Assembly (NCBI GenBank): GCA_015272515.1
Contig: JACYLN010000042.1
Coordinates: 1 to 44,094 of the forward strand
Source: Leptolyngbyaceae cyanobacterium C42_A2020_001
GTDB lineage: Bacteria > Cyanobacteriota > Cyanobacteriia > Leptolyngbyales > Leptolyngbyaceae
Direction: 5' to 3'
DNA length: 44,094 nt
The position numbers were made by a program, and so were the translations under genes. The notes under the pieces were generated by a model, which was not told where the DNA came from, made no database searches, and was given only the letters and a program-made list of their open reading frames with translations. Below, piece after piece: positions 34,873-44,072 of the stretch (position 1 is its first letter; each line of letters opens with the position of its first letter).

Positions 34873-35870
34873 AACTGCTTCAGGAAGCGCAGATCGCTGT
34901 TATAAAGGCGGCGAATATCATCGATTTGGTAGAGCACTGCTGCTAGCCGCTCTACCCCAAGACCACCCGCGAACCCGGTGTAAACCTCTGGATCGTACCC
35001 CACCGCCTTCAACACGTTGGGATCGACCATGCCACAGCCCATTATTTCCAACCAACGTCCTTTCCACTGCAAATCCACTTCGGCAGAGGGTTCGGTGAAG
35101 GGGAAGAAACTGGGACGCATCCGAATCGGTACTTCGCCAAACAGTTGCTCCAGAAACATTCGCAGAGTCCCTTTCAAATCGGTGAAGGTTAGCCCTTCGT
35201 CGATCGCTAAGAATTCAATCTGATGAAATACTGCGGTATGCGTCGCATCTACGGTATCGCGTCGGTAGCAGCGTCCGGGCATAATGATACGAACAGGTGG
35301 CTCATTCTCTTCCATGTAGCGAATTTGCACTGAAGAGGTATGAGTCCGCAGGATATTGCCATCAGGCAAAAAGAGGGTATCTTGCATATCCCGCGCCGGG
35401 TGGTCGGGTAAGAAGTTCAACGCTTCAAAGTTGTAGTAGTCCGTTTCCATTTCGGGACCTTCGGCAACCGTGTAGCCCAAGCCCACAAAAATATCAATGA
35501 CCCGATCCATGATGCTGTTGAGTGGGTGAACCTTTCCCTGGGGATGATACACACCGGGCATGGTCACATCTAACGTCTCAGACTCAAGTGCAGCCTGAAG
35601 TTGGGCGGCTTGTAGGGCTATTTTGCGCTGCTCCAACTCAGTTTGAATTGCTTCCTTCACCTCATTAGCTCGCGCGCCGATACGGGGGCGATCGCCAGGG
35701 TCAAGTTTCCCCATCCCGCCTAGTACTTGCGGAATTGGACCTTTCTTACCCAGATATTTGACTCGCAGTTGTTCTAGTAGATCAAGCGAATTAGCCGCTG
35801 CAAGAGCTTGCTGGGCTTCCTGCCGAATGGCATCTAATTGGGCTTCCAATTCAGTAGGCTGAACAGTCAT
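34869..35870 (-). CDS. pheS: Phenylalanyl-tRNA synthetase alpha subunit
   Basis: The 333-residue catalytic subunit of the class II alpha2beta2 enzyme that charges tRNA-Phe. The N-terminal coiled coil (about 1-80) contains the KYLGKKGP segment. Class II motifs are present: [33 protein letters not shown] (motif 2), [16 protein letters not shown] and the glycine-rich motif 3 [15 protein letters not shown]. It lies on the minus strand, divergent from surE across about 170 bases. The pheT partner is not in the window. The tRNA that it charges, tRNA-Phe(GAA), happens to lie 4 kb away. Confidence 0.95.
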   Translation of the reverse strand: MTVQPTELEAQLDAIRQEAQQALAAANSLDLLEQLRVKYLGKKGPIPQVLGGMGKLDPGDRPRIGARANEVKEAIQTELEQRKIALQAAQLQAALESETLDVTMPGVYHPQGKVHPLNSIMDRVIDIFVGLGYTVAEGPEMETDYYNFEALNFLPDHPARDMQDTLFLPDGNILRTHTSSVQIRYMEENEPPVRIIMPGRCYRRDTVDATHTAVFHQIEFLAIDEGLTFTDLKGTLRMFLEQLFGEVPIRMRPSFFPFTEPSAEVDLQWKGRWLEIMGCGMVDPNVLKAVGYDPEVYTGFAGGLGVERLAAVLYQIDDIRRLYNSDLRFLKQF

Positions 35871-36043
35871 AGAAAGAACTTGTAAAGAAGGAAAAAGATC
35901 AACAAATTGGATCAGAACTCGGCGAATGATGCCTTGTAATGCAGTCCGCTACATCCTATCAGTCTATCGATCTTCCGGGACGATTTGAGGCAGAGTTGGG
36001 CAAACTTGTTCGTAGGATAGGAGCAGCAGCAACAAAAATAGGC

Positions 36044-36829
36044 ATGAAATTACTAATTAGCAACGATGATGGCATTTATTCGGAAGGTGTGCGGGCATTA
36101 GCAAATGGTCTTGCCAATTCCGGACACGATGTAACAGTGGTGTGTCCTGATCGGGAGCGATCGGCAACAGGGCATGGCTTAACTTTGCACCAGCCAATTC
36201 GAGCGGAGGTGGTGCAATCAGTATTTCATCCAGCGGTGAAAGCATGGGCGTGTTCTGGAACTCCGGCAGACTGCGTTAAACTAGCGCTCTGGGCACTGCT
36301 AGACAGTAAACCAGATTTGGTTTTGTCGGGGATTAATCATGGCTCTAACTTGGGCACTGATGTGTTGTATTCGGGAACGGTTTCAGCCGCGATGGAAGGA
36401 GTCGTGGAAGGCATTCCGGCGATCGCCTTTAGCCTCACAAGTTTTACTGTGCGCGAGTTTGCCCCTGCTGCTGCCTTTGCTCAACGATTAGTGACCCAAT
36501 TGGAAAAACATCCCTTACCAGAATTGTTGTTGTTAAATGTGAATGTGCCCGCCGTGGCAGAGGCAGCGATCGCGGGAGTTGCCATCACTCGTCAGGGTAT
36601 TCGTCGCTATGTAGACGTGTTTGAAAAACGCATTGACCCACGCGGTAAAACCTATTACTGGTTAGCCGGAGAGGTCTTAGAAGATGTGGAAGAACCCTCT
36701 GAGTTTGCTGAATATGCCATAACCGACGTGGAGGCAAATCGGCAGAACTATATTTCCATCACGCCCCTACAGTACAATCTCACCTCTGTTCGAGGACTTG
36801 CTGCCTTAAAAGATTGGCACTGTAGGTAG
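36044..36829 (+). CDS. surE: 5'-nucleotidase / stationary-phase survival protein SurE
   Basis: A 261-residue metal-dependent nucleoside 5'-monophosphatase of the SurE family. The N-terminal metal site [10 protein letters not shown] (Asp8, Asp9), the serine in [11 protein letters not shown], and the [22 protein letters not shown] block (Asn ligand and active-site loop) are intact. SurE proteins act on nucleotides under stress. An open frame reaches upstream to 35939, but the family starts exactly at the ATG at 36044; the preceding bases then form the promoter of the divergent pheS pair. Related enzymes also hydrolyse polyphosphate. Confidence 0.92.
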   Translation: MKLLISNDDGIYSEGVRALANGLANSGHDVTVVCPDRERSATGHGLTLHQPIRAEVVQSVFHPAVKAWACSGTPADCVKLALWALLDSKPDLVLSGINHGSNLGTDVLYSGTVSAAMEGVVEGIPAIAFSLTSFTVREFAPAAAFAQRLVTQLEKHPLPELLLLNVNVPAVAEAAIAGVAITRQGIRRYVDVFEKRIDPRGKTYYWLAGEVLEDVEEPSEFAEYAITDVEANRQNYISITPLQYNLTSVRGLAALKDWHCR

Positions 36830-36952
36830 TTAAAGATTGGTTTTGCTGAAGAAAATCAGAATGTTAAGCTTTAACACCCTAGAAGGATCTCCGCGTAAAC
36901 CCTGGAATTGTGAGAACAAAGCCACTTGAAGAAATTGGATGAATATTTTTGG

Positions 36953-37582
36953 ATGAGTATCTTTCAAGTTGTTGCAGGTGTCATTCTTAGCTTAATTTTT
37001 CTATGCATTACGTTGCTGATAGTGGTTGTTAAAAACCTTTACCCGTTTTTGGCAACAACAAACCCAGTCAAGGCAGACATTTTGGTGGTTGAAGGTTGGC
37101 TGCCTGATTCTGCAATTGAAGCCGCGATCGCCGAATTCCAGCAGGGAGAATACCAACAAATTATGGTAACTGGAGGACCAATTCCTCAAGGGTCTTACCT
37201 GCTGAAGTATAAGACCTATGCTGAACTGGCAGCAGCAACACTGCTGGCTCTTGGTCTTGACTCAGCAAAAGTCGTCACTGTACCAGCACCTTATGTCATT
37301 AAAGATCGTACATTCACCGCTGCAAATGCATTAAAGCAGAAATTGTGTGATTCAATTTCCACTGTTCAAGCAATTAATTTGCTGACCCTTAGTGTACACG
37401 CTCGTAGAAGCCAGTATGTTTATCAAAAAGCCTTAGGTCCTGAAGTAGAAGTAGGTGTTATTTCTATTAATGATCCATCGTATGACTCTACTCGTTGGTG
37501 GAGTTCTAGTTCAGGCTTCAAATGGGTCATGATTGAGGCAATATCTTACCTGTATATTCGCCTTTTCAATCTAGACGCTTAA
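36953..37582 (+). CDS. YdcF/DUF218-like membrane protein
   Basis: The protein has one N-terminal membrane helix (ILSLIFLCITLLIVVV) followed by a DUF218 domain: ADILVVEGWLPDS, QIMVTGGP (about 68-75), DRTFTAANALKQKL and LTLSVHARRSQYVYQKAL (replacing the usual SALHM). It is a divergent relative of the YdcF protein found near 30 kb. I start it at the ATG at 36953, nine codons into the open frame, because the upstream TTG (36926) lacks a ribosome-binding site; the longer form is possible. The activity of this family is unknown, so no function is assigned. Confidence 0.75.
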   Translation: MSIFQVVAGVILSLIFLCITLLIVVVKNLYPFLATTNPVKADILVVEGWLPDSAIEAAIAEFQQGEYQQIMVTGGPIPQGSYLLKYKTYAELAAATLLALGLDSAKVVTVPAPYVIKDRTFTAANALKQKLCDSISTVQAINLLTLSVHARRSQYVYQKALGPEVEVGVISINDPSYDSTRWWSSSSGFKWVMIEAISYLYIRLFNLDA

Positions 37583-37607
37583 GATTTTTAGGTTAAACAA
37601 TGCAGAT

Positions 37608-37955
37608 TCACGATCGCGTTTTCAAAAGCTGATGAATACTCTGCAATTCCAGAAGAATCGCTTCTAAAACCTCCTGAATTTGAGTTTTAGGAACTTCTCG
37701 AACTTCAATGGTTACCTGCTTAATTTTCAGTACATCTTTTGCAAATCGCGCGACCTCACTTGGGTGAAACATGAGGACATCGTCTTTATTTGTGCGGAAT
37801 TCTGGGTTGAGGCGTTTGGAATCGTAAGGAGGATTAAGATGATTGGGATCCGTATTAGCGTAGCGGTAAACAGAGGCTCTAGATCGGTTAAGCGCGCGTT
37901 GCACGGCCTCAATGTCCATTAACCCGGACGACTCACTCCCTGACTCAAACTCCAT
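37608..37955 (-). CDS. Small DNA-binding-like protein (resolvase-type HTH, cyanobacterial)
   Basis: About 115 residues. Segment MDIEAVQRALNRSRASVYRYANTDPNHLNPPYDSKRLNPEFR resembles the MerR/resolvase-like winged helix of small cyanobacterial proteins often named resolvase. The C-terminal part is helical (EVPKTQIQEVLEAILLELQSIHQLLKTRS), probably a dimerisation coil. I use the ATG at 37955; the ATG at 37919, which opens MDIEAVQ, fits the family equally well. A GTG at 37994 opens the full frame. It is 54 bases downstream of a small membrane-protein gene on the same strand. Whether it binds DNA is inferred from the HTH look. Confidence 0.65.
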   Translation of the reverse strand: MEFESGSESSGLMDIEAVQRALNRSRASVYRYANTDPNHLNPPYDSKRLNPEFRTNKDDVLMFHPSEVARFAKDVLKIKQVTIEVREVPKTQIQEVLEAILLELQSIHQLLKTRS

Positions 37956-38009
37956 AGCCCGTAATATCAAAATTGGACTCGCCAATCTTAGCACAAGCTT
38001 AGAAAAGCA

Positions 38010-38189
38010 TTATCCAAAAAAGACAGCCTGTAGAATGTCCGTCGCTAAAACGACTCCTAATGCACCAATAATCAAAAATACAAAGCCAAGTAGAGGACTG
38101 AACTGTAGTAGCAACCCTGTTACCCCACAGAGGACACAGGTCAGCGCAAACAGGGAAATCCCTAGAATGGCAACGCTAAAATATCTCAT
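38010..38189 (-). CDS. 59-residue two-helix membrane protein, unlisted small gene
   Basis: Reading minus from ATG at 38189, a 59-codon frame ends with TAA at 38010. The peptide has two hydrophobic segments (about residues 5-28 and 31-55) separated by QFSPLLG, a pattern of a hairpin membrane protein. AGGA precedes the start by about eleven bases. It is followed on the same strand by the small HTH-like gene (gap 54 bases), so the two may form a unit. I recognise no family. The start, the ribosome-binding site and the unbroken hydrophobic pattern support a real gene, although it is short. Confidence 0.65.
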   Translation of the reverse strand: MRYFSVAILGISLFALTCVLCGVTGLLLQFSPLLGFVFLIIGALGVVLATDILQAVFFG

Positions 38190-38381
38190 CTTAACAATCC
38201 TGCCAGAAACGTTGCGGTAAACAGTATTATAGGGAACAAGGCGGTCAATTAGGATGAGCCATCTGGGTGATCCAGAGCTACGACTTTGATAAACCTGTTG
38301 GGTACGTAGTTCATTCCTACAGGTCTCTCCTTCTAAGTCAGGAGAATTCTGGTGTGAATCATGGGTAAATTACTCAAACAG

Positions 38382-39188
38382 TTAATTTCTGCTGAATGGG
38401 TTGAGCCACCGCAAAATGTTGCGTTCTAATTGATGCAAATCGCGATACACTTCCTGACGCATCCATTGAGCGATCGCATCCCACGGAGCAAAAGAATCTC
38501 CAACTTGCCACTTTATATCTGGACCTAAAGGCGTGAGATGAGTTCCTGAAAGGGTTTGGGCAACCACCATACCTGGAAACAAGTTTTGCAGCACGTCAGT
38601 TAATCCACGGGTTTGGTCAATTGTGTCGTTCGTGAATTGAATTAATAAATTTCGCTTGACCTGATAACTTTTGGAAATGATACGAGTTGTTTCGATGGGA
38701 GAGGGAGTAAATTCTACGTCGAAAGCGGGTGTGGCACTTGAAAACAGCGACGAGAACTGAGAAAAAACGGAAGAAACTTGTTCTACAAGTGGTACTGCGT
38801 CTCGTGCTGCATAGTTATTAAAAGAGATGAGGATGTTTCCAGATCGCTCTACTTCAAACTGACTGCCAATCAGGAGGTGCAGCTTGCAACCCATGCTGTG
38901 TCCCATTCCATAAATAGGCAGATAGCGTTGCCGAAATCGGGTTTCAAATAACGTCTCTAGAGCGCGATTGAAGTTGCGGTAAACCGTTTGAGCGATCGCG
39001 TTGTGGTCAAACGTATTGACAAATGGGGTTGCCACAATCGCATAACCCTCAAGCGCTAGTCGTTCTAGCAAACGGCGATAGGTCACTTGGGGGGCGGTAG
39101 CAACAAATGCGCCACCTAAAAAGTGAATGACTGCGATCGGGCGATCGGGGACTAAAACCCAATTTCCGTAAAGTTCTTGCCAATCCAT
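38382..39188 (-). CDS. DUF1350-family alpha/beta-hydrolase-like protein
   Basis: The 268-residue protein has an alpha/beta-hydrolase shape and matches the DUF1350 family shared by cyanobacteria and plastids. Characteristic segments are IAVIHFLGGAFVATAPQVTYRRLLERLA (oxyanion side), GYAIVATPF, and YGMGHSMGCKLHLLIGS, in which Ser of GHSMG (about residue 98) is the expected nucleophile. The late GTHLTPLGP could supply the catalytic His. No signal peptide is seen. It is the nearest gene to tRNA-Phe, with which it diverges. Members lack an agreed activity, so only a hydrolase role is inferred. Confidence 0.85.
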   Translation of the reverse strand: MDWQELYGNWVLVPDRPIAVIHFLGGAFVATAPQVTYRRLLERLALEGYAIVATPFVNTFDHNAIAQTVYRNFNRALETLFETRFRQRYLPIYGMGHSMGCKLHLLIGSQFEVERSGNILISFNNYAARDAVPLVEQVSSVFSQFSSLFSSATPAFDVEFTPSPIETTRIISKSYQVKRNLLIQFTNDTIDQTRGLTDVLQNLFPGMVVAQTLSGTHLTPLGPDIKWQVGDSFAPWDAIAQWMRQEVYRDLHQLERNILRWLNPFSRN

Positions 39189-39374
39189 GAAGGGTTAAGG
39201 GGTCGTTAAGCAATACAATCAAGGCACGATGCCCGCTTCCTATTCTGCCGCAAAGACGGACTCTTCTGCCTGTCTGTCATGATCCTGAACCTTTTTCCAT
39301 GATTTCCAAAAACTCTATTGCGTAGAGTTACACTCGTTTGTTAAATTAGTTAAGCATCAAAACGATCCCTCCCC

Positions 39375-39447
<73 letters not shown>

Positions 39448-39652
39448 TTTAAGTAGATGATGATTCCTCCCGAAGAAGCATTCAATTTTTTATGAAGTAA
39501 ATCCTTGCAGGCGATGGGTCGGAGGTAAACCGAATAGGTTGGTAATATCGTACCGGAAGGGCTACTGCGCCCCATTGATTAATGATTATGAGTTTGGTGG
39601 AGGTGTATTAACACTGCCCACAGGTCTAGTCTACCCCTGGCGATTAATCCAC
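39448..39652. other. Intergenic region after tRNA-Phe
   Basis: About 200 bases beyond the tRNA. No terminator-grade hairpin was seen. Short open frames exist on both strands (about 22 and 50 codons), but without starts or support; they are probably decayed coding sequence or chance. Confidence 0.35.
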
Positions 39653-39760
39653 TGATATAGCAAAGTGCTGAGTAATGAGGACTGAGTGCTGAGAATGTAA
39701 TCCAGTCACTTCAGGACTTTCAGCAGTTCGATAGTCCTAACCTATAGCAGTACCGCTATA
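39653..39760 (-). repeat. Dispersed ~105-bp repeat, copy B (inverted)
   Basis: Its reverse complement matches 29357-29461 over the full length. It has the same order: GTAC-centred palindrome (now at the right end, 39743-39760), the inverted TATAG/CTATA pair, and four heptamers (39666-39693 on plus as TGCTGAG, TAATGAG, GACTGAG, TGCTGAG). It lies between tRNA-Phe and the pseudogene, in gene-free DNA. The two copies are about 10 kb apart and oppositely oriented. Confidence 0.8.
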
Positions 39761-39959
39761 TTGTGTAAATTGAATGAAACTGAGGAGTCGGGTAGGTGCA
39801 CTCCAACGAATCCGAGACCCCTGGTAAACTTGCACCACCCAGTCCACAAAATTAGCCCGGTGATAGCTTGCAGCATAAGCACGATGTCACTCAAACTCGC
39901 CAGCTACAACCCAATTTTCCCCGCTAACAAGTCATGGTGAATGGCATACACAGAGCCAA

Positions 39960-40155
39960 TTAAGGTGCGATCGCCGCTTCCGCCTGTGCTCTCCACTCCT
40001 TCAACGTGCTAGCAGGACGGCTCAATTCTCGAATCCGAGCAACATCTGGCTTGTCTGGGGTATTGTCTTGCGCTGAAACTGCTTGCGCTCCTAAGAACAA
40101 CACAGCATTAAGCAAAAACAGGAAATAAACTAATCAAGGCATATTTAGGAGACAT
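39960..40155 (-). pseudogene. Decayed N-terminus of a second AMIN/TonB-dependent receptor
   Basis: Reading minus from ATG at 40155 gives MSPKYALISLF, then a frameshift near 40118-40130 leads to FLLNAVLFLGAQAVSAQDN, a signal peptide, and on to a segment with RPASTLKEWRAQAEAAIAP before TAA at 39960. The complete receptor upstream has RPAKTVKEWRAQVEAAI at the same distance from its signal peptide, so the fragment is the start of a paralogue. AMIN, plug and barrel are gone. Its position, downstream of the receptor and lipoprotein genes on the same strand, suggests tandem duplication followed by deletion. Confidence 0.75.
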
Positions 40156-40236
40156 CCTTTAGTCAATGGAATTGAGTTGGAATAATATCGTGAGGAGTAA
40201 TTAATTAGAGCGGCGTTTTTTCAATGGCAATGAAAT

Positions 40237-40983
40237 TTACTTCATCGTGAAGACACCATATTCTTTAACAACATCCCCTACAGTGAGTTTTTCTACCCCC
40301 TCAACGATCGCGACTAAGTCACCATTGAGCAAAATCCGAACATTGCCATCTACAGTCTCCATCTTGTATTGATCTGGCTTACCCGCTAATATCACAGAAT
40401 CTTTTGAAGGCGTGAAGTTTTGAATTCGAGCATAATCTGCATCGCCTTTGCCCAGGTAAAACGGTTCTGCTTTAGGATGGACTGGCGTGATGAAACTACC
40501 AAGCAGAAACTCATTTCCGCCTTCGGTTGTACCAATCAAAACATCCGTTTCACCCTGCCCTAAACTGGTTGGACGTAAGGGAAACTCAACTCCTTCTTGA
40601 TCGACAATTTCAATCTTGACTCCAGCAAAATGAGCATGTTCTCCTTTGCCAAAACCCTGTACTGTGTCGTTGCCATTTGTACCGGTGAAGAAACTCTCAT
40701 ACCGTTCTCCATCAGGTTTCTTCGCTGTTTGTCCAACTTTTTCGTAATGCTCCAAACCTGATTGGAATTTCCCTTGTTTGATCAGTTCTTTGACATCCGG
40801 ATTTGCGAATACATAGAGCGCCTCATCAAAGCCCGATGGCGTTTGAGATGTTGATACATTCACTGGCGACTCAGTAGCAGAAGGTTGATTCGCAGAATTT
40901 GATGAAGTTGTAGCGGGGGCGCAGGCAGCAAGGGCGATCGCGCTACTCAGAATCAAAAATGCACTCAATAGAACTCGTTTCAT
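40237..40983 (-). CDS. Lipoprotein with RTX-derived C-terminal domain
   Basis: The 248-residue protein has a lipoprotein signal peptide with lipobox LAAC (Cys21) followed by a Ser/Thr/Asn-rich spacer. Residues about 52-90 carry the FANPDVKELIKQGKFQSGLEHYEKVGQ motif, known from cyanobacterial surface and calcium-binding proteins. The rest resembles an RTX-type end domain (TGTNGNDTVQGFG, DVLIGTTEGGNEFLLG, FYLGKGDADYARIQNFTPSKDSVILAG, LLNGDLVAIVEGVE) but without a full nonapeptide repeat array. AGGAG seven bases ahead supports the ATG at 40983. It lies 108 bases downstream of the TonB-dependent receptor gene on the same strand, so it is probably a surface partner of that receptor; the ligand is unknown. 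Confidence 0.75.
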   Translation of the reverse strand: MKRVLLSAFLILSSAIALAACAPATTSSNSANQPSATESPVNVSTSQTPSGFDEALYVFANPDVKELIKQGKFQSGLEHYEKVGQTAKKPDGERYESFFTGTNGNDTVQGFGKGEHAHFAGVKIEIVDQEGVEFPLRPTSLGQGETDVLIGTTEGGNEFLLGSFITPVHPKAEPFYLGKGDADYARIQNFTPSKDSVILAGKPDQYKMETVDGNVRILLNGDLVAIVEGVEKLTVGDVVKEYGVFTMK

Positions 40984-41091
40984 CCTGATCTCCTAATAGA
41001 TGGAAAAAACAACAAAAACATCCAGTTTAGTCAACAGCAGAACACTAAGTTCAACGATCGAACTGGTATTGCAGAAGTAAGATTGGCATCA

Positions 41092-43647
41092 TTAGAACTG
41101 ATAGGAAACTGAACCAACCACGGTAAATGGCTCACCAAAAAAGTTACCAGAGGAGCGAGAATTTGTCGTGGATCCGATGTATTTAGCATCTGCGATATTT
41201 CTAAAATTGATTGCAAAACGCCAATTATTGCGGCGATAAAAAACAGCCGCATTTGCAACAAAATAACCTTCAGCTTCGTAGGTGTTGGCGAGATTGCCTG
41301 CTCGTTCTCCCACTGCGCTAAATCCAGCTCCAAAGCCTAATCCGCGTAAATTCCCTTGCTGAATTTCGTAGGTAGTCCACAGGCTACCGCTGTGAGTGGG
41401 GGTACCAAATAGGCGGTTCCCAACCAGGCTAGGATCGGTGTCTTTGGTGACTTCAGCATTGACGTTGGCATAGGAGGCGATGATATTCCAACCGGGAGCC
41501 AGTTCACCCGCAATGTCGATTTCTACGCCTCGGCTCCGTTGTTCGCCACTGGCAACTGAAAATAGCGGAAAGTTGGGGTCACCAACGGCAACGTTTTGTT
41601 TGGTGATATCAAAGTAGGCGATCGTTGCCGATAACCTGCCATTCAGCCATTCAGTTTTGACTCCAACTTCGTAGCCTTCGCCACGTTCTGGCTCCAGCAC
41701 ATTTCCGGTTGAAGTGGTTGCTGAACTTGGATTGAACGATCGCGAATAGCTACCGTATACTGAGACGTTTTTGAGCGGTTGATACAGCAGACCCAGACGA
41801 GGGGTGAATGCATCTACGTTTTGGCTGGTTTCACCGGGCAGCGTGAATAGTCCAGGAATTCGCTCGTTCGTTTGATCCACCACGTCATACCGGATGCCTG
41901 CCAGTAGTTTCAAATTGCTGAGCAGGGAAATTTGATCCTGAATATAAACTCCTAAGCGACTGGTTGTAATATCGTTGCCACCAAAGGGCGGTAGGCTATT
42001 TCTAGCGCGTTTAGGCGGCACCCCATAGATGGGATTGAAAACGTTCAGCGGGATGCCGGTAATAAAATCACCGATCGAAAAAATCCGGTCTTTGCTGCGA
42101 TTGAGATCAACCCCAAACAAGAGAGTATGCCCGATGGAACCAGTCTTAAACTCGCCCAACACATTGGTTTGCAGCGAAATGTTCTCATTCTGCCCCTCTT
42201 GCGAAGCGTAGACTCGCCGAATTGTGGCAGTTGCATCGCTAAAGCCAAGAGGTAACGCCACAATGTTGAAGTTGTAGTCGTAGGATGAATAGCGGAGTGC
42301 ATTACGAAATTTCCAGTTTTGGCTGAATCGGTGTTCAAAGTTGTAGCCCGTATTGAGATATTGAGTGCTGATCAGGTCACTCGGATCGCTAGAAACAAAG
42401 TCACGGGATACATCCACGACTCGCCGCCCAATAACTGGTAGCCCAAAATTGGCTGAACGTTTGACATCCAGATACTCCAGGGAAAGGTTGAGATCGGTGC
42501 GATCGCTAATTTTAAAGGCAAGAGTAGGCGCAATGGCAAATCGTCGATCTTCTGAAGTGAAGTTAGCGAAGTTTTCGCTGCGCTGGTAAACGCCATTCAG
42601 CCGATAAAGCAAAGTGCCATCGTCGTTTAGAGGACCAGAAATATCAAAGCGAGGTCGCACCAAGCCGCGGCTACCCAATTGCAGTTCTGCTTCGTAAAAC
42701 GGTTTAGCCAGGGGTTGCTTGGATACGAGGTTAATTACCCCTCCCGGCTGAATTTCCCCAAACAAAATCGAGGCTGGACCTTTGACGACTTCAATTTGCT
42801 CCAGGTTGGCAAGTTCTGGAATTGCTTGAAACGAGCCATAGCGTCGAAAGCCATCCCGCAACACAGGAGCCGCTTGGAACCCGCGAATCGTGATCTCTGT
42901 CCGTCGCCCCCCTGCGTCGCCGCTGGAAGTAATGCCGCTAACATTTTGCAGCGCATCCTCAAGTCGCGTTACTTGCTGACTCCGGAGCACTTCTTGCGGA
43001 ATAACCTGGATCGAGAAGGGTGTTTCGAGAATTGGAATATTCGTTCCAGTTGCAGTTCCCGAACTGGGAGCACGGAAGGGGGCGCGGCGATCGCCCGTCA
43101 CCACCAATTCATCTTCATCGTCTCCATCCGCATTAAGGCTGTAGGCGAGTCCTCCCACTTTCAGCGTCACTTCAGTTTTGGGTGCTGCCTCAGTTCCCAC
43201 AATGCTGATGCGAATGCTGTTAGCATCCTGCTGAATGACGCGAATGGCAGTAATGTCCGTGGTGGGATTTGCGACTTCAAAGGGTTTGGCATCAGGCAGA
43301 GCTAACACTGCATTGGGAATATCGACAATCAAGGAATTGCCTTCTACTCTAAACTTGCTGGCATCAACGGTTAAAGGTTTGCCATCAGCGGTTTCCAGAG
43401 TAATGTCGATGCCAGAGTCAGTGCGATCGATCTTTACATTCGTCACCCGCACGATCGCGGCTTCCACCTGCGCTCTCCACTCTTTTACGGTCTTAGCAGG
43501 TCGGTTCTTCGAGAGCGCTGCGCGATCGCGCTCCTTGATCTGGGCAATCGAACTGGATGACTGCATCACCTGCGCCTGAGCAGATTGAGCCATCAGGAGA
43601 ATGGTGCTTGCAATTAGCCAGGATGAATGAATTTGGTAGGGTTTCAC
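41092..43647 (-). CDS. TonB-dependent siderophore receptor with AMIN domain
   Basis: An 851-residue outer-membrane receptor. Signal peptide 1-25; AMIN domain at about 60-165 (wall-binding); a TonB-box-like ELVVTG (180-185); plug domain from about 200 (IPILETPFSIQVIPQEVL, RLEDALQNVSGI, TEITIRGF, LEQIEVVKGPASILFGEIQPGGVINLVSKQP); then a 22-strand barrel ending in VVGSVSYQF with the terminal Phe. Cyanobacterial AMIN receptors of this kind bring ferric siderophores across the outer membrane with TonB-ExbBD energy; none of these partners are in the window. The start is a GTG at 43647. No clear Fur box was seen in the short upstream region. The ferric ligand is inferred, and could be another metallophore. 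Confidence 0.88.
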   Translation of the reverse strand: MKPYQIHSSWLIASTILLMAQSAQAQVMQSSSSIAQIKERDRAALSKNRPAKTVKEWRAQVEAAIVRVTNVKIDRTDSGIDITLETADGKPLTVDASKFRVEGNSLIVDIPNAVLALPDAKPFEVANPTTDITAIRVIQQDANSIRISIVGTEAAPKTEVTLKVGGLAYSLNADGDDEDELVVTGDRRAPFRAPSSGTATGTNIPILETPFSIQVIPQEVLRSQQVTRLEDALQNVSGITSSGDAGGRRTEITIRGFQAAPVLRDGFRRYGSFQAIPELANLEQIEVVKGPASILFGEIQPGGVINLVSKQPLAKPFYEAELQLGSRGLVRPRFDISGPLNDDGTLLYRLNGVYQRSENFANFTSEDRRFAIAPTLAFKISDRTDLNLSLEYLDVKRSANFGLPVIGRRVVDVSRDFVSSDPSDLISTQYLNTGYNFEHRFSQNWKFRNALRYSSYDYNFNIVALPLGFSDATATIRRVYASQEGQNENISLQTNVLGEFKTGSIGHTLLFGVDLNRSKDRIFSIGDFITGIPLNVFNPIYGVPPKRARNSLPPFGGNDITTSRLGVYIQDQISLLSNLKLLAGIRYDVVDQTNERIPGLFTLPGETSQNVDAFTPRLGLLYQPLKNVSVYGSYSRSFNPSSATTSTGNVLEPERGEGYEVGVKTEWLNGRLSATIAYFDITKQNVAVGDPNFPLFSVASGEQRSRGVEIDIAGELAPGWNIIASYANVNAEVTKDTDPSLVGNRLFGTPTHSGSLWTTYEIQQGNLRGLGFGAGFSAVGERAGNLANTYEAEGYFVANAAVFYRRNNWRFAINFRNIADAKYIGSTTNSRSSGNFFGEPFTVVGSVSYQF

Positions 43648-43763
43648 AGTGATTTCTTGATTTGAGAATAAACAACTGATTCAGTGTGAGGAGTGGACAG
43701 GGAACGATCGCACTTTGCATCTAGGGAAGGATTTAGAATGAGGGAGTGGCTCAAGGAAAATCT

Positions 43764-44072
43764 ATGGTTACAACTCCAGCATCCAGGCTCTTAATTCCAC
43801 CTCTAGAAAATGGCGATCGCCTTTCCCGATTTGAGTTTGAGCGACGTTATGAGGCAATGCCGCATCTGAAGAAAGCAGAACTAATTGAGGGAGTGGTGTA
43901 CATGACAGCAGCGCTACGAATTAAAAGTCATGGGGAACCTCATGCAGATTTAGTCGCTTGGCTAGGAACCTATAAAGCCTTCACTCCCAAAGTTGTTCTG
44001 GGCATTGAAATGCACCAGAGCATCAAGCTTTTGTGCAGCAGTCAGACACCCCCAGCAAAGCTGGTGGCTTGA
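43764..44072 (+). pseudogene. Uma2-family gene, truncated C-terminal half
   Basis: From the ATG at 43764 (AAGGAAA ahead) the frame reads as a typical Uma2 N-terminus: MVTTPASRLLIPPLENGDRL, FERRYEAMPHLKKAELIEGVVYM, HADLVAWLGTYKAFTPKV. It then leaves the family pattern (VLGIEMHQSIKLLCSSQT) and stops at 44072, lacking the later PDxxV and ELxSPST blocks with the nuclease residues. No other frame continues the family after about 43993. The tail may be sequence brought in by an insertion or rearrangement, or an assembly join, as the window ends 22 bases later. A GTG 18 bases upstream is in frame. Confidence 0.65.

Noticed and set aside
38235-38275. A tiny plus-strand frame (MSHLGDPELRL) upstream of a C-rich, hairpin-poor stretch, considered as a leader peptide.
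   Set aside because: No gene follows on the plus strand within reach, so there is nothing for it to lead; treated as chance.
39460-39650. Two short open frames after tRNA-Phe that look vaguely protein-like (one on minus containing YDITNLFGLPP, one on plus containing NDYEFGGGVLTLP).
   Set aside because: Neither has a start with a ribosome-binding site, both are bounded by stops, and I recognise no family. They could be coding relics, but the support is too weak.
43648-43745. A possible Fur box ahead of the TonB-dependent receptor.
   Set aside because: The AT-rich stretch near 43660-43680 does not match the GATAATGATTATCATTATC consensus well enough to call.
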